Both the position numbers and the translations under genes were made by a program. The notes beneath the pieces were generated by a model that ran no database searches, was not told the origin of the DNA, and saw nothing but the letters and a program-made list of their open reading frames with translations. Of a stretch of DNA of 64,000 bases, positions 8,835 through 17,594 are shown in pieces (positions within the stretch are counted from its first letter, which is position 1; each line of letters opens with the position of its first letter). Source of the stretch: Streptomyces asiaticus (lineage in GTDB: Bacteria; Actinomycetota; Actinomycetes; Streptomycetales; Streptomycetaceae); NCBI RefSeq assembly GCF_018138715.1, contig NZ_JAGSHX010000006.1, positions 2,356,001 to 2,420,000 of the forward strand. The letters run 5' to 3'.

Positions 8835-10516
8835 CAGGCGCCGCTGCCGTTCTCGTCGAGGAGCCCCGCGTACCAGTCGCGGAGCCGGTCGCCGCCGCCG
8901 CTGCGCCAGTCGCTGATGGCCCGCTGGGCGTCCTTGATCGACTTACGGCCGCGGGTCACGTCCTTGGCGAGGTCCTCGAACGGTGTGTAGAGCGACGCGT
9001 ACCGATTGGGCTCCTGGATCTGCATTCCGTAGAAGAGCGGCTTCCTGGCGAACTTGCCCATCCGCTGCATCCAGCCGCAGTAGTCCTCGACCATCTGGGG
9101 GAAGTCCGGATAGGCGACGCTCGCCTGCGGGGAGACGATGAAGCGATAGGTGTCCTGGACGTCCCGGACGCCTGTCGCGTTCTTGACCGGTACGCCCTTC
9201 TTCATGTCGTGGTGCACGCCTTCGACGCCGTAGTCGATGAGGCGCTGCTCCTTGGTGCCGAAGGGCGCGGCGATGAAGTTCGCGAGGGCGAGGATTTCCT
9301 CGATCTGATCCTTGGAGAGGTTCTTGTTGAGGAACGACCAGATCTGGGCGGGCGGGTCGAGATAGATGACCGGGTCGCCGCCGTCGGGGCCGAACCAGTC
9401 CATTCCCTGAATCTTGAAGTCGGGGTGGGGACCGGCCTGTTCGAAGGTGGCGCCGTACCACTTGGCGTCGCCGTCGTTGTAGAGGAGGGTCTGTCCGGAG
9501 GTGAAGCGGGTCAGCGCGTCATTGAGCTTGCCCGCGACCGCGTCCGGGTGGACATAGCCCCCGGCGAAGAGCTTGCGGCACCATTCCAGGGCCTCGAGGT
9601 AGTTCTCGGTCTCGACCTTGTGGACCAGCTTGCCGTTCTTCTCGATCCAGTAGTACGGCTTCTCCCCCGGGCAGCCGAAGAACCGCTGCGCCGACCACCA
9701 CATGTCGTCACAGGCCCATACCTTGCTCTTGGGCCGGGTGATCTCCTTGGCCAGGGCGAGGAATTCCGCCGGGCTCTTGGGGACGTGATAGCCCTCCTTG
9801 GTGAAGATGTCCTCGCGGTAGTACGGAATGACGCCGGCAAGCGGACGGGAGGGCATCGGCAGCCCGCGGAGCTTGCCGCCGAAGACGGACATCTGCCAGG
9901 CGGCGGTGGGAATGGCGGCGAGGTTCGGATATTTCTTGACCTTGTCGCCGGAGAGATACGGGCCCAGATCGGCGAATTTGGCGCCGACCGCGCCATGGAT
10001 CCGCCCGCCCATCTCCCAGAGCGGAATCATCACGATATCGGCGATGTCGCCGGAGGCGAGGACGGCGCCGAGCTTCTCGCCGTAGGTGTTGCCGTCCTGC
10101 GGCTGAAGCTTGACCGTGGCGCCGAGCGCGTCGTTGACCGCCTTGTAGTAGGCGTTGTTCTTGGGCGGCGGGGTGCCCCAGAGCGGTTCGAACATCGTGT
10201 AGCTGCCGCCGTGGCCGGGCTTGCCCCGTACGGAGGCGACCAGTTCGGCGGCGGGCGGGGCCTTGGTGTAGCCGGGGCTGGAGCCGTTGACGCTCGGGAT
10301 GTCGGGGTCCGCCACCTTCGAGGCCACATAGGCCGGCAGCAGGTTCTTCAGCTCCTTGCCTGAGGTGGTGCCGCCCTTGCCGGAGCCCTCCTCGGTGGAG
10401 CAGCCGGTGAGCAGCGGAACCCCTCCCGCGGCGGCCGCCGCGGCAACCGCCGTGGAGGCCAGGAAGGTTCTCCGGCTGGGAGGGGAAGTGGAGGCCGAAG
10501 CCTGGGAGTTCGGCAT
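8834..10516 (-). CDS. Extracellular sugar-binding lipoprotein of the CUT1 importer
   Basis: A 560-residue solute-binding protein, at the long end for the family and in the LplA/YtcQ size class that pairs with LplB/LplC permeases. The N-terminus carries a twin-arginine motif (RRTFLAS), a hydrophobic Ala stretch and a lipobox LTGC, so export by Tat followed by lipid anchoring outside the membrane is predicted. Trp-rich patches (MWWSAQRF, DWFGPDGG) suit stacking on sugar rings. The ATG at 10516 is the first codon giving the complete signal peptide. It is the first gene of the operon; the palindrome at 10588-10601 lies 72 bp upstream and should mediate repression. Confidence 0.92.
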   Translation of the reverse strand: MPNSQASASTSPPSRRTFLASTAVAAAAAAGGVPLLTGCSTEEGSGKGGTTSGKELKNLLPAYVASKVADPDIPSVNGSSPGYTKAPPAAELVASVRGKPGHGGSYTMFEPLWGTPPPKNNAYYKAVNDALGATVKLQPQDGNTYGEKLGAVLASGDIADIVMIPLWEMGGRIHGAVGAKFADLGPYLSGDKVKKYPNLAAIPTAAWQMSVFGGKLRGLPMPSRPLAGVIPYYREDIFTKEGYHVPKSPAEFLALAKEITRPKSKVWACDDMWWSAQRFFGCPGEKPYYWIEKNGKLVHKVETENYLEALEWCRKLFAGGYVHPDAVAGKLNDALTRFTSGQTLLYNDGDAKWYGATFEQAGPHPDFKIQGMDWFGPDGGDPVIYLDPPAQIWSFLNKNLSKDQIEEILALANFIAAPFGTKEQRLIDYGVEGVHHDMKKGVPVKNATGVRDVQDTYRFIVSPQASVAYPDFPQMVEDYCGWMQRMGKFARKPLFYGMQIQEPNRYASLYTPFEDLAKDVTRGRKSIKDAQRAISDWRSGGGDRLRDWYAGLLDENGSGA

Positions 10517-10587
10517 TGCGTCAACCCTTCGTGGCGTGCCCGCCGTACGACCGATGGTCGAGTTGGCCGAGATTGGTCGAAGATTGG

Positions 10588-10601
10588 TCGAAGCGCTTCG
10601 A
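10588..10601. promoter_or_regulatory. Putative LacI-family operator, site 3
   Basis: Perfect palindrome TCGAAGCGCTTCGA, identical to site 1 beside the LacI-type gene. It lies 72 bp upstream of the start codon of the sugar-binding lipoprotein, where it would cover or follow the operon promoter. Confidence 0.8.
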
Positions 10602-10684
10602 TATTGCGCCGAGATTAAGGCGGGGGGTGGGGTCGCGCAAGAGTGGTGGCGCACGGTGCTGATGGGTTGGGCTTCCGTGGAGCC

Positions 10685-10727
10685 TTGACAGGGTGGGCAT
10701 GGTGCGCCCAGCATCGAAGCGCTTCGA
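10685..10727 (+). promoter_or_regulatory. GH3 promoter with overlapping LacI-type operator (site 4)
   Basis: A consensus -35 TTGACA at 10685-10690 is followed after 18 bp by a weak -10 CAGCAT at 10709-10714. The perfect palindrome TCGAAGCGCTTCGA at 10714-10727 begins on the last base of that -10, so a bound repressor would block initiation. The GH3 start codon is 90 bp downstream. Confidence 0.7.
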
Positions 10728-10817
10728 ATCGACGTCGATTCGACATCGATGCGACATCGATGCGACGTCAGGGGCTGGGGAAGTCGGCGCACAAGCTGAG
10801 GAAGAGGGGCCGTATCC

Positions 10818-13808
10818 GTGAGCGATGACGGTGATCTGATCACGCGTCCGCCCTTCCGCGATCCGCCCTTCCGCGATCCACGGCTGCCGGTGCGTACGCG
10901 CGTCGAGGACCTGCTGGCCCGGCTCACGCTGGATGAGCGGATCGCGATGCTCCATCAGTACGCGCCCGGAGTGGAGCGGCTCGGCCTCGCGCCCTTCCGC
11001 ACCGGGCAGGAGGCGCTGCACGGCGTCGCCTGGATGGGTCCGGCCACCGTCTTCCCCCAGGCCGTGGGGCTCGGCGCGACCTGGAACCCGGAGCTGGTGC
11101 GGCGCGTCGGCGAGGCGGTCGGCCGCGAGGCACGGGCGATGCGCGCACGCGATCCGCGGGTGGGCCTCAATGTGTGGTCGCCGACGGTGAACCTGCTGCG
11201 CGATCCGCGCTGGGGCCGCAACGAGGAGGGGTACGCCGAGGATCCGTACCTCACCTCGGCCCTGGCCACGGCCTACACCCGCGGGCTGCGCGGCGACCAC
11301 CCGGAGCGCTGGCGCACCGCGCCCGTCCTGAAGCACTGGCTGGCGCACAACAACGAGACCGACCGGGACACCACCTCCTCCTCGATGCGGCCGCGGGTGC
11401 TGCACGAATACGATCTGGCCGCCTTCCGCGGGGCGGTGCGGGCGGGCGCGGTGGCGGGGGTGATGCCCGCGTACAACCTGGTCAACGGGCGGCCCAACCA
11501 CGTCTCCCCGTATCTGCGCGAGCACTTGCGCACCTGGACCGACCAGGAGCTGGTGGTCTGCTCCGACGCGGGCGCGCCATCCAATCTGGTCGACTCCGAG
11601 CACTACTTCGACACCCATGAGGAGGCCGTCGCGGCGGCCCTGCGGGCGGGGGTGGACAGCTTCACCGACCACGACCAGGACGCGTCGAAGACGATCGCGC
11701 GGGTGCGGGGCGCGCTGGCGCGCGGGCTGATCGACGTGTCCACGGTGGACACGGCGGTGCGGCGGCTGCTGGGGATGCGGTACGCGCTGGGCGAGTTCGA
11801 CGGGCAGCCGGAGGAATGTGATGGCGCCTTCGACACGCCCGCCCATCGCGCGCTCGCCCTGGAGGCCGCCGAACAGGCCGTCGTCCTGCTCACCAACGAC
11901 GGTCTGCTGCCACTCTCCGAAGGCGCCGTCCGCACTCTGGCCGTCGTCGGTCCGCTCGCCGACGAATGCAAGCTGGACTGGTACAGCGGCACCCTGATCC
12001 GCCGAAGTTCGCCGCGCGAGGCGCTGGCCGAGCGGCTCGGCGCGGACCGGGTGGTCTTCGCGGACGGCCTGGACACCGTACGGCTGCGCGCGGCGGCCGG
12101 TTGGGTGCGGGTGCCGGACGCGGCGGCGGAGGACGAGGGTCCGGCGGAGGCGTCGGGCTCGCTCAACCCCGCGCATACGGCGGGCCGTACCGATCTGCCG
12201 CCGCTGACCGTCGGCGACACCCCCACCGATCTGTCCCTGGCCGACTGGGGCGGCGGTGTGCTCACCCTGCGCGCGCCCTCCGGCCGCTACCTGACCGTGG
12301 CCGGGGACGGCTTCGTCCGCGCGGCGGCCGAGCAGCCCGGGGGCTGGGTGGTCCAGGAGACGTTCACACTCGAAGCGCACCCCGACGGACACCTCCTCAG
12401 ACACCTGGGGACGGGTGGTTACGTCTGTGTCGCCGCGGGCGCGCTGAAGGTTGCCGAACGTGACGGCGGCGATGAGGGGACCGGGACCGTCTTCCGGCTG
12501 GAGGTCGTCGAGCGCGGCGAGGACGCGGTGGCCCGCGCCGCCGCGCGGGCGGACGCCGTGGTGGTCGTGGCGGGCAACGACCCGCACATCGGCGGCCGGG
12601 AGACCGAGGACCGCACCACCCTCGCCCTGCCCGCCCAGCAGGAGCGGCTGTGGCGCGCGGCCCACGCCGCCAATCCGCGGACCGCGCTGGTGCTGACCTC
12701 GAGCTATCCGTACGCGGTCGCGGAGGCGACCGATGCGCTGCCCGCGCTGCTGTGGACGGCGCACGGCGGCCAGGCGGCGGGCACGGCGCTGGCCCGGGTG
12801 CTGTTCGGGGACGTCTCACCGGCGGGGCGGCTGCCGCAGACCTGGTACGCCTCCGACCACGATCTGCCCGATCCGCTCGACTACGACATCATCGCCTCGC
12901 GCGCCACCTATCTGTACTTCGACGGCGCCCCGCTCTTCCCCTTCGGGCACGGCCTGTCGTACACCGCCTTCACCTACGGCGAGCTGTCGGCGCGGCGGGA
13001 GACGGGGCTGACCGTGGAGTGCGAGGTCACCAACTCCGGTCCGTGCGACGGCGCGGAGGTGGTGCAGATCTACGCGAGCGCGCCGGGGTCGCGGGTCCCG
13101 CTGCCGCACCACCGGCTCATCGCCCACCGCAGGGTGTGGCTGCGCCGGGGCGAGCGGGTGCGGCTGTTCTTCACCGTGCCGGTCGAGGACGCGCTGGGCT
13201 TCTGGGACGTGGCGCACGGGCGCTGGACCGTCGACCCTGGGACGTACGAGATCCACGCGGGCGCGTCCAGCGCGGATCCGCGCGCCACCGCCACCGTGAC
13301 CGTCGACGGCCCGCCGCCCGCACCGCGCCCGGTGCTGCGACACGGTCTGGAGGCCGCGGACTACGACGCGGCGGACGGGATCGTGCTGGTGGACCGCGCC
13401 AAGGTCCGCGGGGACGCGGTGGCCTGCCGTGCCGATGCGGTCGGCCGACTGCTCTTCCGCGCCTGTGACTTCGGCGCGGGGGCGATGTCGATGACGGTCG
13501 AGGCCGCGTACGACGCCGCTGAGGCGGGGGACGGCGCGACGGTTGCGGGGGCCGGCGCAATGGTTGGTGGGGACGGCGCGATGATCGCGCGGGACGACGC
13601 GATGGTCGCGGGGGACGGCGCGACGGTCGCGGCGCACCTCGCCGACGGCACCACCCTGGCCACCGCCGCCGTCCCGCCCACCGGCGGCCGCTATGTCTAC
13701 ACCACGGTCCGCGCCGCCCTGCCCACGCCGCCGACCGGCGTCCAGGACCTGCACATCACGCTGCGCGGCGGCGGCCTGAGACTGGCCCGTCTCGGCTTCT
13801 CCGGTTGA
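10818..13808 (+). CDS. Beta-glucosidase/beta-xylosidase, glycoside hydrolase family 3
   Basis: A 996-residue intracellular exo-glycosidase; no signal peptide. The N-terminal TIM barrel carries GRNEEGYAEDPYL (134-146), KHWLAHNNE (172-180) and the nucleophile Asp250 in VVCSDAGA. The C-terminal GH3 sandwich domain has GGRETEDRTTLALP and the terminal fibronectin-III-like domain begins near FPFGHGLSYTAF. Between them, about residues 470-545, is a fascin/trefoil-like insert (GVLTLRAPSGRYLTVAGDG; HLGTGGYVCVAAG). Near residues 905-945 is an octapeptide-like repeat of GDGATV and GDGAMV, encoded by a minisatellite. GTG at 10818 follows GAGG and AGGGG. It should finish hydrolysis of oligosaccharides imported by the divergent ABC operon. 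The glucose versus xylose preference is not readable. Confidence 0.93.
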   Translation: MSDDGDLITRPPFRDPPFRDPRLPVRTRVEDLLARLTLDERIAMLHQYAPGVERLGLAPFRTGQEALHGVAWMGPATVFPQAVGLGATWNPELVRRVGEAVGREARAMRARDPRVGLNVWSPTVNLLRDPRWGRNEEGYAEDPYLTSALATAYTRGLRGDHPERWRTAPVLKHWLAHNNETDRDTTSSSMRPRVLHEYDLAAFRGAVRAGAVAGVMPAYNLVNGRPNHVSPYLREHLRTWTDQELVVCSDAGAPSNLVDSEHYFDTHEEAVAAALRAGVDSFTDHDQDASKTIARVRGALARGLIDVSTVDTAVRRLLGMRYALGEFDGQPEECDGAFDTPAHRALALEAAEQAVVLLTNDGLLPLSEGAVRTLAVVGPLADECKLDWYSGTLIRRSSPREALAERLGADRVVFADGLDTVRLRAAAGWVRVPDAAAEDEGPAEASGSLNPAHTAGRTDLPPLTVGDTPTDLSLADWGGGVLTLRAPSGRYLTVAGDGFVRAAAEQPGGWVVQETFTLEAHPDGHLLRHLGTGGYVCVAAGALKVAERDGGDEGTGTVFRLEVVERGEDAVARAAARADAVVVVAGNDPHIGGRETEDRTTLALPAQQERLWRAAHAANPRTALVLTSSYPYAVAEATDALPALLWTAHGGQAAGTALARVLFGDVSPAGRLPQTWYASDHDLPDPLDYDIIASRATYLYFDGAPLFPFGHGLSYTAFTYGELSARRETGLTVECEVTNSGPCDGAEVVQIYASAPGSRVPLPHHRLIAHRRVWLRRGERVRLFFTVPVEDALGFWDVAHGRWTVDPGTYEIHAGASSADPRATATVTVDGPPPAPRPVLRHGLEAADYDAADGIVLVDRAKVRGDAVACRADAVGRLLFRACDFGAGAMSMTVEAAYDAAEAGDGATVAGAGAMVGGDGAMIARDDAMVAGDGATVAAHLADGTTLATAAVPPTGGRYVYTTVRAALPTPPTGVQDLHITLRGGGLRLARLGFSG
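13528..13650 (+). repeat. In-frame minisatellite in the GH3 gene
   Basis: Degenerate tandem units of about 24 bp encode repeated GDGATVA/GDGAMVA peptides within the C-terminal module of the GH3 enzyme. The units keep frame and look like a recently expanded linker rather than a folded part of the enzyme. Confidence 0.7.
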
Positions 13809-13853
13809 GGGTCCGGAGTGGCCGGGACGGGTCAACCCCATGCCTTCCTCGTA

Positions 13854-13885
13854 CGCCGGGCCCCGACGCGAAGCGGGGCCCGGCG
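13854..13885. terminator. Bidirectional terminator hairpin
   Basis: Perfect 12-bp stem CGCCGGGCCCCG with CGGGGCCCGGCG around an eight-base loop, between the convergent GH3 and aldehyde dehydrogenase genes. Confidence 0.8.
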
Positions 13886-13894
13886 GTGGGTGGG

Positions 13895-15355
13895 TCAGAG
13901 GTCGAGGCCGGTGAGGACCATGACCCGCTCGTAGGTGTAGTCCTCCATCGCGTACCGCACGCCCTCGCGGCCGACGCCGGACCTCTTGGCACCGCCGTAC
14001 GGCATCTGGTCGGCGCGGTACGACGGCACATCGCCGATGATCACGCCGCCGACCTCCAGCGCGCGGTGGGCGCGGAAGGCGGTCCGCACCTCGCGGGTGA
14101 AGACGCCGGCCTGGAGGCCGTACTTGGAGTCGTTGACGGCCGCGAACGCCTCGTCCTCGTCCGCCACCTTGTGCAGGGTGAGCACCGGTCCGAAGATCTC
14201 CTCGCAGGAGAGGGTGACATCGGCGGGGACGTCCGCGAGCACGGTGGGGGCGTAGCTCGAGCCCTCGCGCTTGCCGCCGGTCAGCAGCTTCGCACCGGCC
14301 CGGACGGCCTCGTCCACCCAGGACTCGACGCGCTTGGCGGCGTCCTCGCTGATCAGCGGGCCGACATCGGTGGCGTCCTCGGTCGGGTCACCGGTGGCCT
14401 GCGCCTCGACGGCCGCGACGATCTTCGGCACGAGCTCCTCGTAGACGGACGCGTCCGCGATCACCCGCTGTACGGAGATGCAGGACTGTCCGCCCTGGTA
14501 GTTGGAGAAGGTGCCGATGCGGGTGGCCGCCCAGTCGAGGTCGGCGTCGGCGGCGTAGTCCGACAGGACGACCGCGGCGCCGTTGCCACCGAGCTCCAGG
14601 GTGCAGTGCTTGAGCGGCACCGACTCCTTGATCGCGTAGCCGACCTTCTCCGAACCGGTGAAGGAGATGACCGGCAGCCGCTCGTCCTGGACCAACGCGG
14701 GCATCCGGTCGTTGGGCACCGTGAGGACGCTCCAGGAGCCCGCCGGGAGCTCGGTCTCGGCCAGCAGCTCGCCGAGGATCAGCGCGGACAGCGGGGTCGC
14801 GGGCGCCGGCTTGAGGATGATCGGCGTGCCGACGGCGAGCGCGGGGGCGACCTTGTGGGCGCTGAGGTTGAGCGGGAAGTTGAACGGCGCGATGCCGAGG
14901 ACGGTGCCGCGCGGGAAGCGGCGGGTCAGCGCGAGCCGCCCGGTGCCACCGGCGTCGGTGTCCAGCCGCTGGGCGTCCCCGCTGTTGAAGCGGCGGGCCT
15001 CCTCGGCCGCGAACCGGAATACGGACACGGCGCGGCCCACCTCGCCGCGCGCCCACTTGATCGGCTTGCCGTTCTCGTCCGAGATCAGCCGGGCGATCTC
15101 CTCGCCGCGCTCGGCCAGGCGGCGCGACACATGGTCCAGCGCGGCGGCCCGGACGTGCGCGGGGGTCGCGGCGAACTCCTCACGCACCGCGTCGGCCGCG
15201 GCGACGGCCTCCTCGATCTGCGCATCGGTGGGAACGCTCACCACGCCGACGCGGCGGCCGTCCCAGGGCGAGGTGACCTCGAGCGTGCTCTCGCCCGACG
15301 CCTTGCGGCCGGCGAGCCAGAACGCGTGGGTGACAGCTTCGTGTGTGTCTGGCAC
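13895..15355 (-). CDS. NAD(P)-dependent aldehyde dehydrogenase
   Basis: Oxidises an aldehyde to the acid; 486 residues, the usual size. The cofactor-binding motif APFNFPLN (156-163), general base Glu254 in CTLELGG and the catalytic Cys292 in GGQSCISVQR are all present. The C-terminal MPYGGAKRSGVGREG is intact. The substrate is uncertain. Its neighbours, a PucR regulator and GabT five kilobases on, make succinate semialdehyde a fair candidate, which would complete the GABA route, but it lies on the opposite strand from gabT. GTG at 15355 is used because it is the only start giving a full N-terminus, with AGAAGG about 13 bases upstream. Confidence 0.9.
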   Translation of the reverse strand: MPDTHEAVTHAFWLAGRKASGESTLEVTSPWDGRRVGVVSVPTDAQIEEAVAAADAVREEFAATPAHVRAAALDHVSRRLAERGEEIARLISDENGKPIKWARGEVGRAVSVFRFAAEEARRFNSGDAQRLDTDAGGTGRLALTRRFPRGTVLGIAPFNFPLNLSAHKVAPALAVGTPIILKPAPATPLSALILGELLAETELPAGSWSVLTVPNDRMPALVQDERLPVISFTGSEKVGYAIKESVPLKHCTLELGGNGAAVVLSDYAADADLDWAATRIGTFSNYQGGQSCISVQRVIADASVYEELVPKIVAAVEAQATGDPTEDATDVGPLISEDAAKRVESWVDEAVRAGAKLLTGGKREGSSYAPTVLADVPADVTLSCEEIFGPVLTLHKVADEDEAFAAVNDSKYGLQAGVFTREVRTAFRAHRALEVGGVIIGDVPSYRADQMPYGGAKRSGVGREGVRYAMEDYTYERVMVLTGLDL

Positions 15356-15575
15356 AGCGGATCCCGACCCTTCTGAAGTGGTGTCTCACCTCCCACCGTA
15401 GGCGCGTCCCGGCCGCTCGGCGTTTGTCCGGGGCGTAGCAGTCGCGGGCGCGGGCACTACGCAATGGCGTGCCGGATGGGGGAGGGACCGGGAAGAGCGC
15501 GCCGCGGTGACTGGGGGAGGCGGTCGCCACAGGACGATCGGGACGAGGCCGCGGCCCGGGGCGGAGGTGGATGCT

Positions 15576-17327
15576 TCAGGTCGAGGTGCCGGGGGCCGTG
15601 GCCTTGAGGGCCAGCCACAGCTCCATGCGGACGTCCGGGTCGTCCAGGGAGCGGCCCAGGATCTCCTCGACGCGGCGCATCCGGTAGCGCAGGGTGTGCC
15701 GGTGGACGCCGAGGTCGGCGGCGGCCGCGTCCCACTGACCGTGCCGGGAGAGCCAGGCGCGCACCGAGGCCACCAGATCGCCCCGGCCGGTGGCGTCGTG
15801 CTCGTGCAGGGCGCGCAGCATGCCGTCGGCGAACGCCCTGACGGCGTCGTCGGCGAGCAGGGGCAGTACGGAACCCGCCGCCACCTGCTCGTGCTCGACC
15901 AGCATCCGGCCGCGGCGGCGCGCCACCGACAGCGCCTGCTCCGCCTGGCGGTAGGCGGCCGCGGCGGCGATGGGGCCCGCGGGGGCGGACAGCCCGATGA
16001 CGAGCTCGTCGCCGCCGCGCGCGGCGGCCGCGGCGCGGTCGCGGGGGCGGGCCTTCGTACCCCGGCGGGCCTCGACGGCCTGGGCGTGCTCGGCGCATGC
16101 CGCGACCGCCGCCCCGCCGTCGGAGGCCAGCACGATGAGCCGCTCGCCGTCGGGCACGACCAGCACCGACTCGCCGATGCGGGCCGCGGCCGCCTCCATG
16201 GTGTCGATGAGCGTGCCAAGGGGGTCGGCCGCCTCGGCTTCACCCGTGGCCGTGGTGGTGGCCTCTGTGGGGAGTTCCGCGGTGGCCTCGTCCGCGGCGG
16301 CGGGCGCCGCATGGGTCTGCTGGGCCGTACCGCCGGACGGCACCTCGGCGACCAGCATCCGGAACGGCGCGTCGAGCAGCCCGCCGTACAGCCGCCCGGC
16401 GACCGCCCGCGCATGGTCGGGCTCGCCCGCGAGCAGCATCCGCAGCACGGCGGCGCCGAGCCGCTGCTCGGCCTCCTGGAGGGCGCGGGAACGCTCGGTG
16501 GTCAGAGTCAGCAGCGCGACCGCGGAGTGCACCGCGTAGCGCTCGGCGGTGCCCAGCGGGGCGCCCGTGCCGACCGCGAGGACCCCGCGCGTACGGCGCC
16601 CGGTGCCCAGCGACTGGAGTTCGACCCGGTCGGCGACGGCCGTGTCCTCGGCCGGTTCCGCGCCCGTGGCCCCGGCCGGCCCGCAGCCGCCGCCGACCAC
16701 GATGCTCCCGGGGCCGGGGCGGGAGCGCAGCCGCTCGACGTCGGGGGTGAGCCGGGCGGCGCGGCGGGCGGCCCAGTCGGGGGCGGCGGCGACCACGGCG
16801 CCGGAGACGTCGTAGAGCGCGGCCCAGCCGTCGACGTGGGCGGCGAGCCGGGCGAGCAGCGCGGCGGGCCCCTCGGCGCCGATGGCGGCACGGGTCAGCT
16901 CGCGCTGCGCCTCGAACCCGGCCGTCACGGCCCGGTACTGGTCAGCGGCTATCGCCGCGGAGACGGCCTTGCTGATCGCGATGAAGGGGGTGCGGCGGGG
17001 CACGCCGAGCAGCGGCAGCCCCTCCTCCTTGGCCGCCGTGGCGAGCGCGGGCGGCACCTCGGCGTAGTTGACGCCGAGCGCGAAGCCGAGCCCGACCACG
17101 CCCGCACCCACCAGCCGCCGCACATAGCGGCTCATCTCCTCCGGGTCATCGGCCTCGATCTGCATCGCGGTGATCAGGAGCAGCTCGCCGCCCTCCATGT
17201 ACGGCACGGGGTCGGCCAGCTCGCTGACATGTGCCCAGCGCACGGGCGTCTCCAGCCGGTCCTCGCCCGCGAGGACGGACAGCTTGAGACCGGGGTGGCG
17301 GACGAGTGAGGCGAGCGTGGGAGGCAT
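15576..17327 (-). CDS. PucR-family transcriptional regulator
   Basis: A 583-residue regulator. The N-terminal PucR domain spans about residues 1-125 (RWAHVSELADPVPYMEGGELLL), a GGDEF-like middle region follows, and a C-terminal Fis-like helix-turn-helix is at about 530-570 (AAAADLGVHRHTLRYRMRRVEEIL). PucR proteins control purine and amino-acid-type nitrogen catabolism. It is co-oriented with and upstream of the aldehyde dehydrogenase gene, and two genes from gabT, which suggests a role in GABA or a related nitrogen source. The ATG at 17327 has AAGGT five bases upstream. The Ala/Thr/Glu-rich stretch around residues 345-375 is a linker. Confidence 0.92.
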   Translation of the reverse strand: MPPTLASLVRHPGLKLSVLAGEDRLETPVRWAHVSELADPVPYMEGGELLLITAMQIEADDPEEMSRYVRRLVGAGVVGLGFALGVNYAEVPPALATAAKEEGLPLLGVPRRTPFIAISKAVSAAIAADQYRAVTAGFEAQRELTRAAIGAEGPAALLARLAAHVDGWAALYDVSGAVVAAAPDWAARRAARLTPDVERLRSRPGPGSIVVGGGCGPAGATGAEPAEDTAVADRVELQSLGTGRRTRGVLAVGTGAPLGTAERYAVHSAVALLTLTTERSRALQEAEQRLGAAVLRMLLAGEPDHARAVAGRLYGGLLDAPFRMLVAEVPSGGTAQQTHAAPAAADEATAELPTEATTTATGEAEAADPLGTLIDTMEAAAARIGESVLVVPDGERLIVLASDGGAAVAACAEHAQAVEARRGTKARPRDRAAAAARGGDELVIGLSAPAGPIAAAAAYRQAEQALSVARRRGRMLVEHEQVAAGSVLPLLADDAVRAFADGMLRALHEHDATGRGDLVASVRAWLSRHGQWDAAAADLGVHRHTLRYRMRRVEEILGRSLDDPDVRMELWLALKATAPGTST

Positions 17328-17512
17328 GGCACCTTCGAAGCGAATGCGACGACTTGCGCTGACTTCACCGCCCCGTATGAACGGCTACTGCCGATTCTGC
17401 CTCAATGGAGGAAAACGCGGAATTGACGGCCTGATTTCGCCATGGGTATGTCCGTGACGCAGCGGTTCCGGTTGCCCCGGTCACCCTGAACGAGGCAACC
17501 GGGGCAGATGAC

Positions 17513-17570
17513 CCAATGGCCGCGATGACCGCAATGACCGCGATGGCCGATGGCCGCAATGACGGCGATG
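17513..17570. repeat. Short 9-bp tandem repeats downstream of the membrane ATPase gene
   Basis: Copies of ATGACCGCA, ATGACCGCG, ATGGCCG and related nonamers run in tandem here, starting about 25 bp beyond the stop codon of the ATPase gene (strand -). They are part of the otherwise empty 267-bp gap between that gene and the PucR gene, in which no further gene is seen. Confidence 0.7.
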
Positions 17571-17594
17571 AGGACCGCCCGGGACGGCGGCCGA

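Larger units (their letters stand above)
10517..10817. promoter_or_regulatory. Divergent control region between transporter operon and GH3 gene
   Basis: A 301-bp gap with two perfect operator palindromes (10588-10601 and 10714-10727), one serving each direction. A GATTGGTCGAA unit is directly repeated just before the first palindrome (10571-10591). After the second palindrome an 11-bp unit CGACATCGATG is repeated at 10741-10751 and 10752-10762, within a run of GACATCGA/GACGTCGA words that could hold a second regulator. No further gene is supported. Confidence 0.6.
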
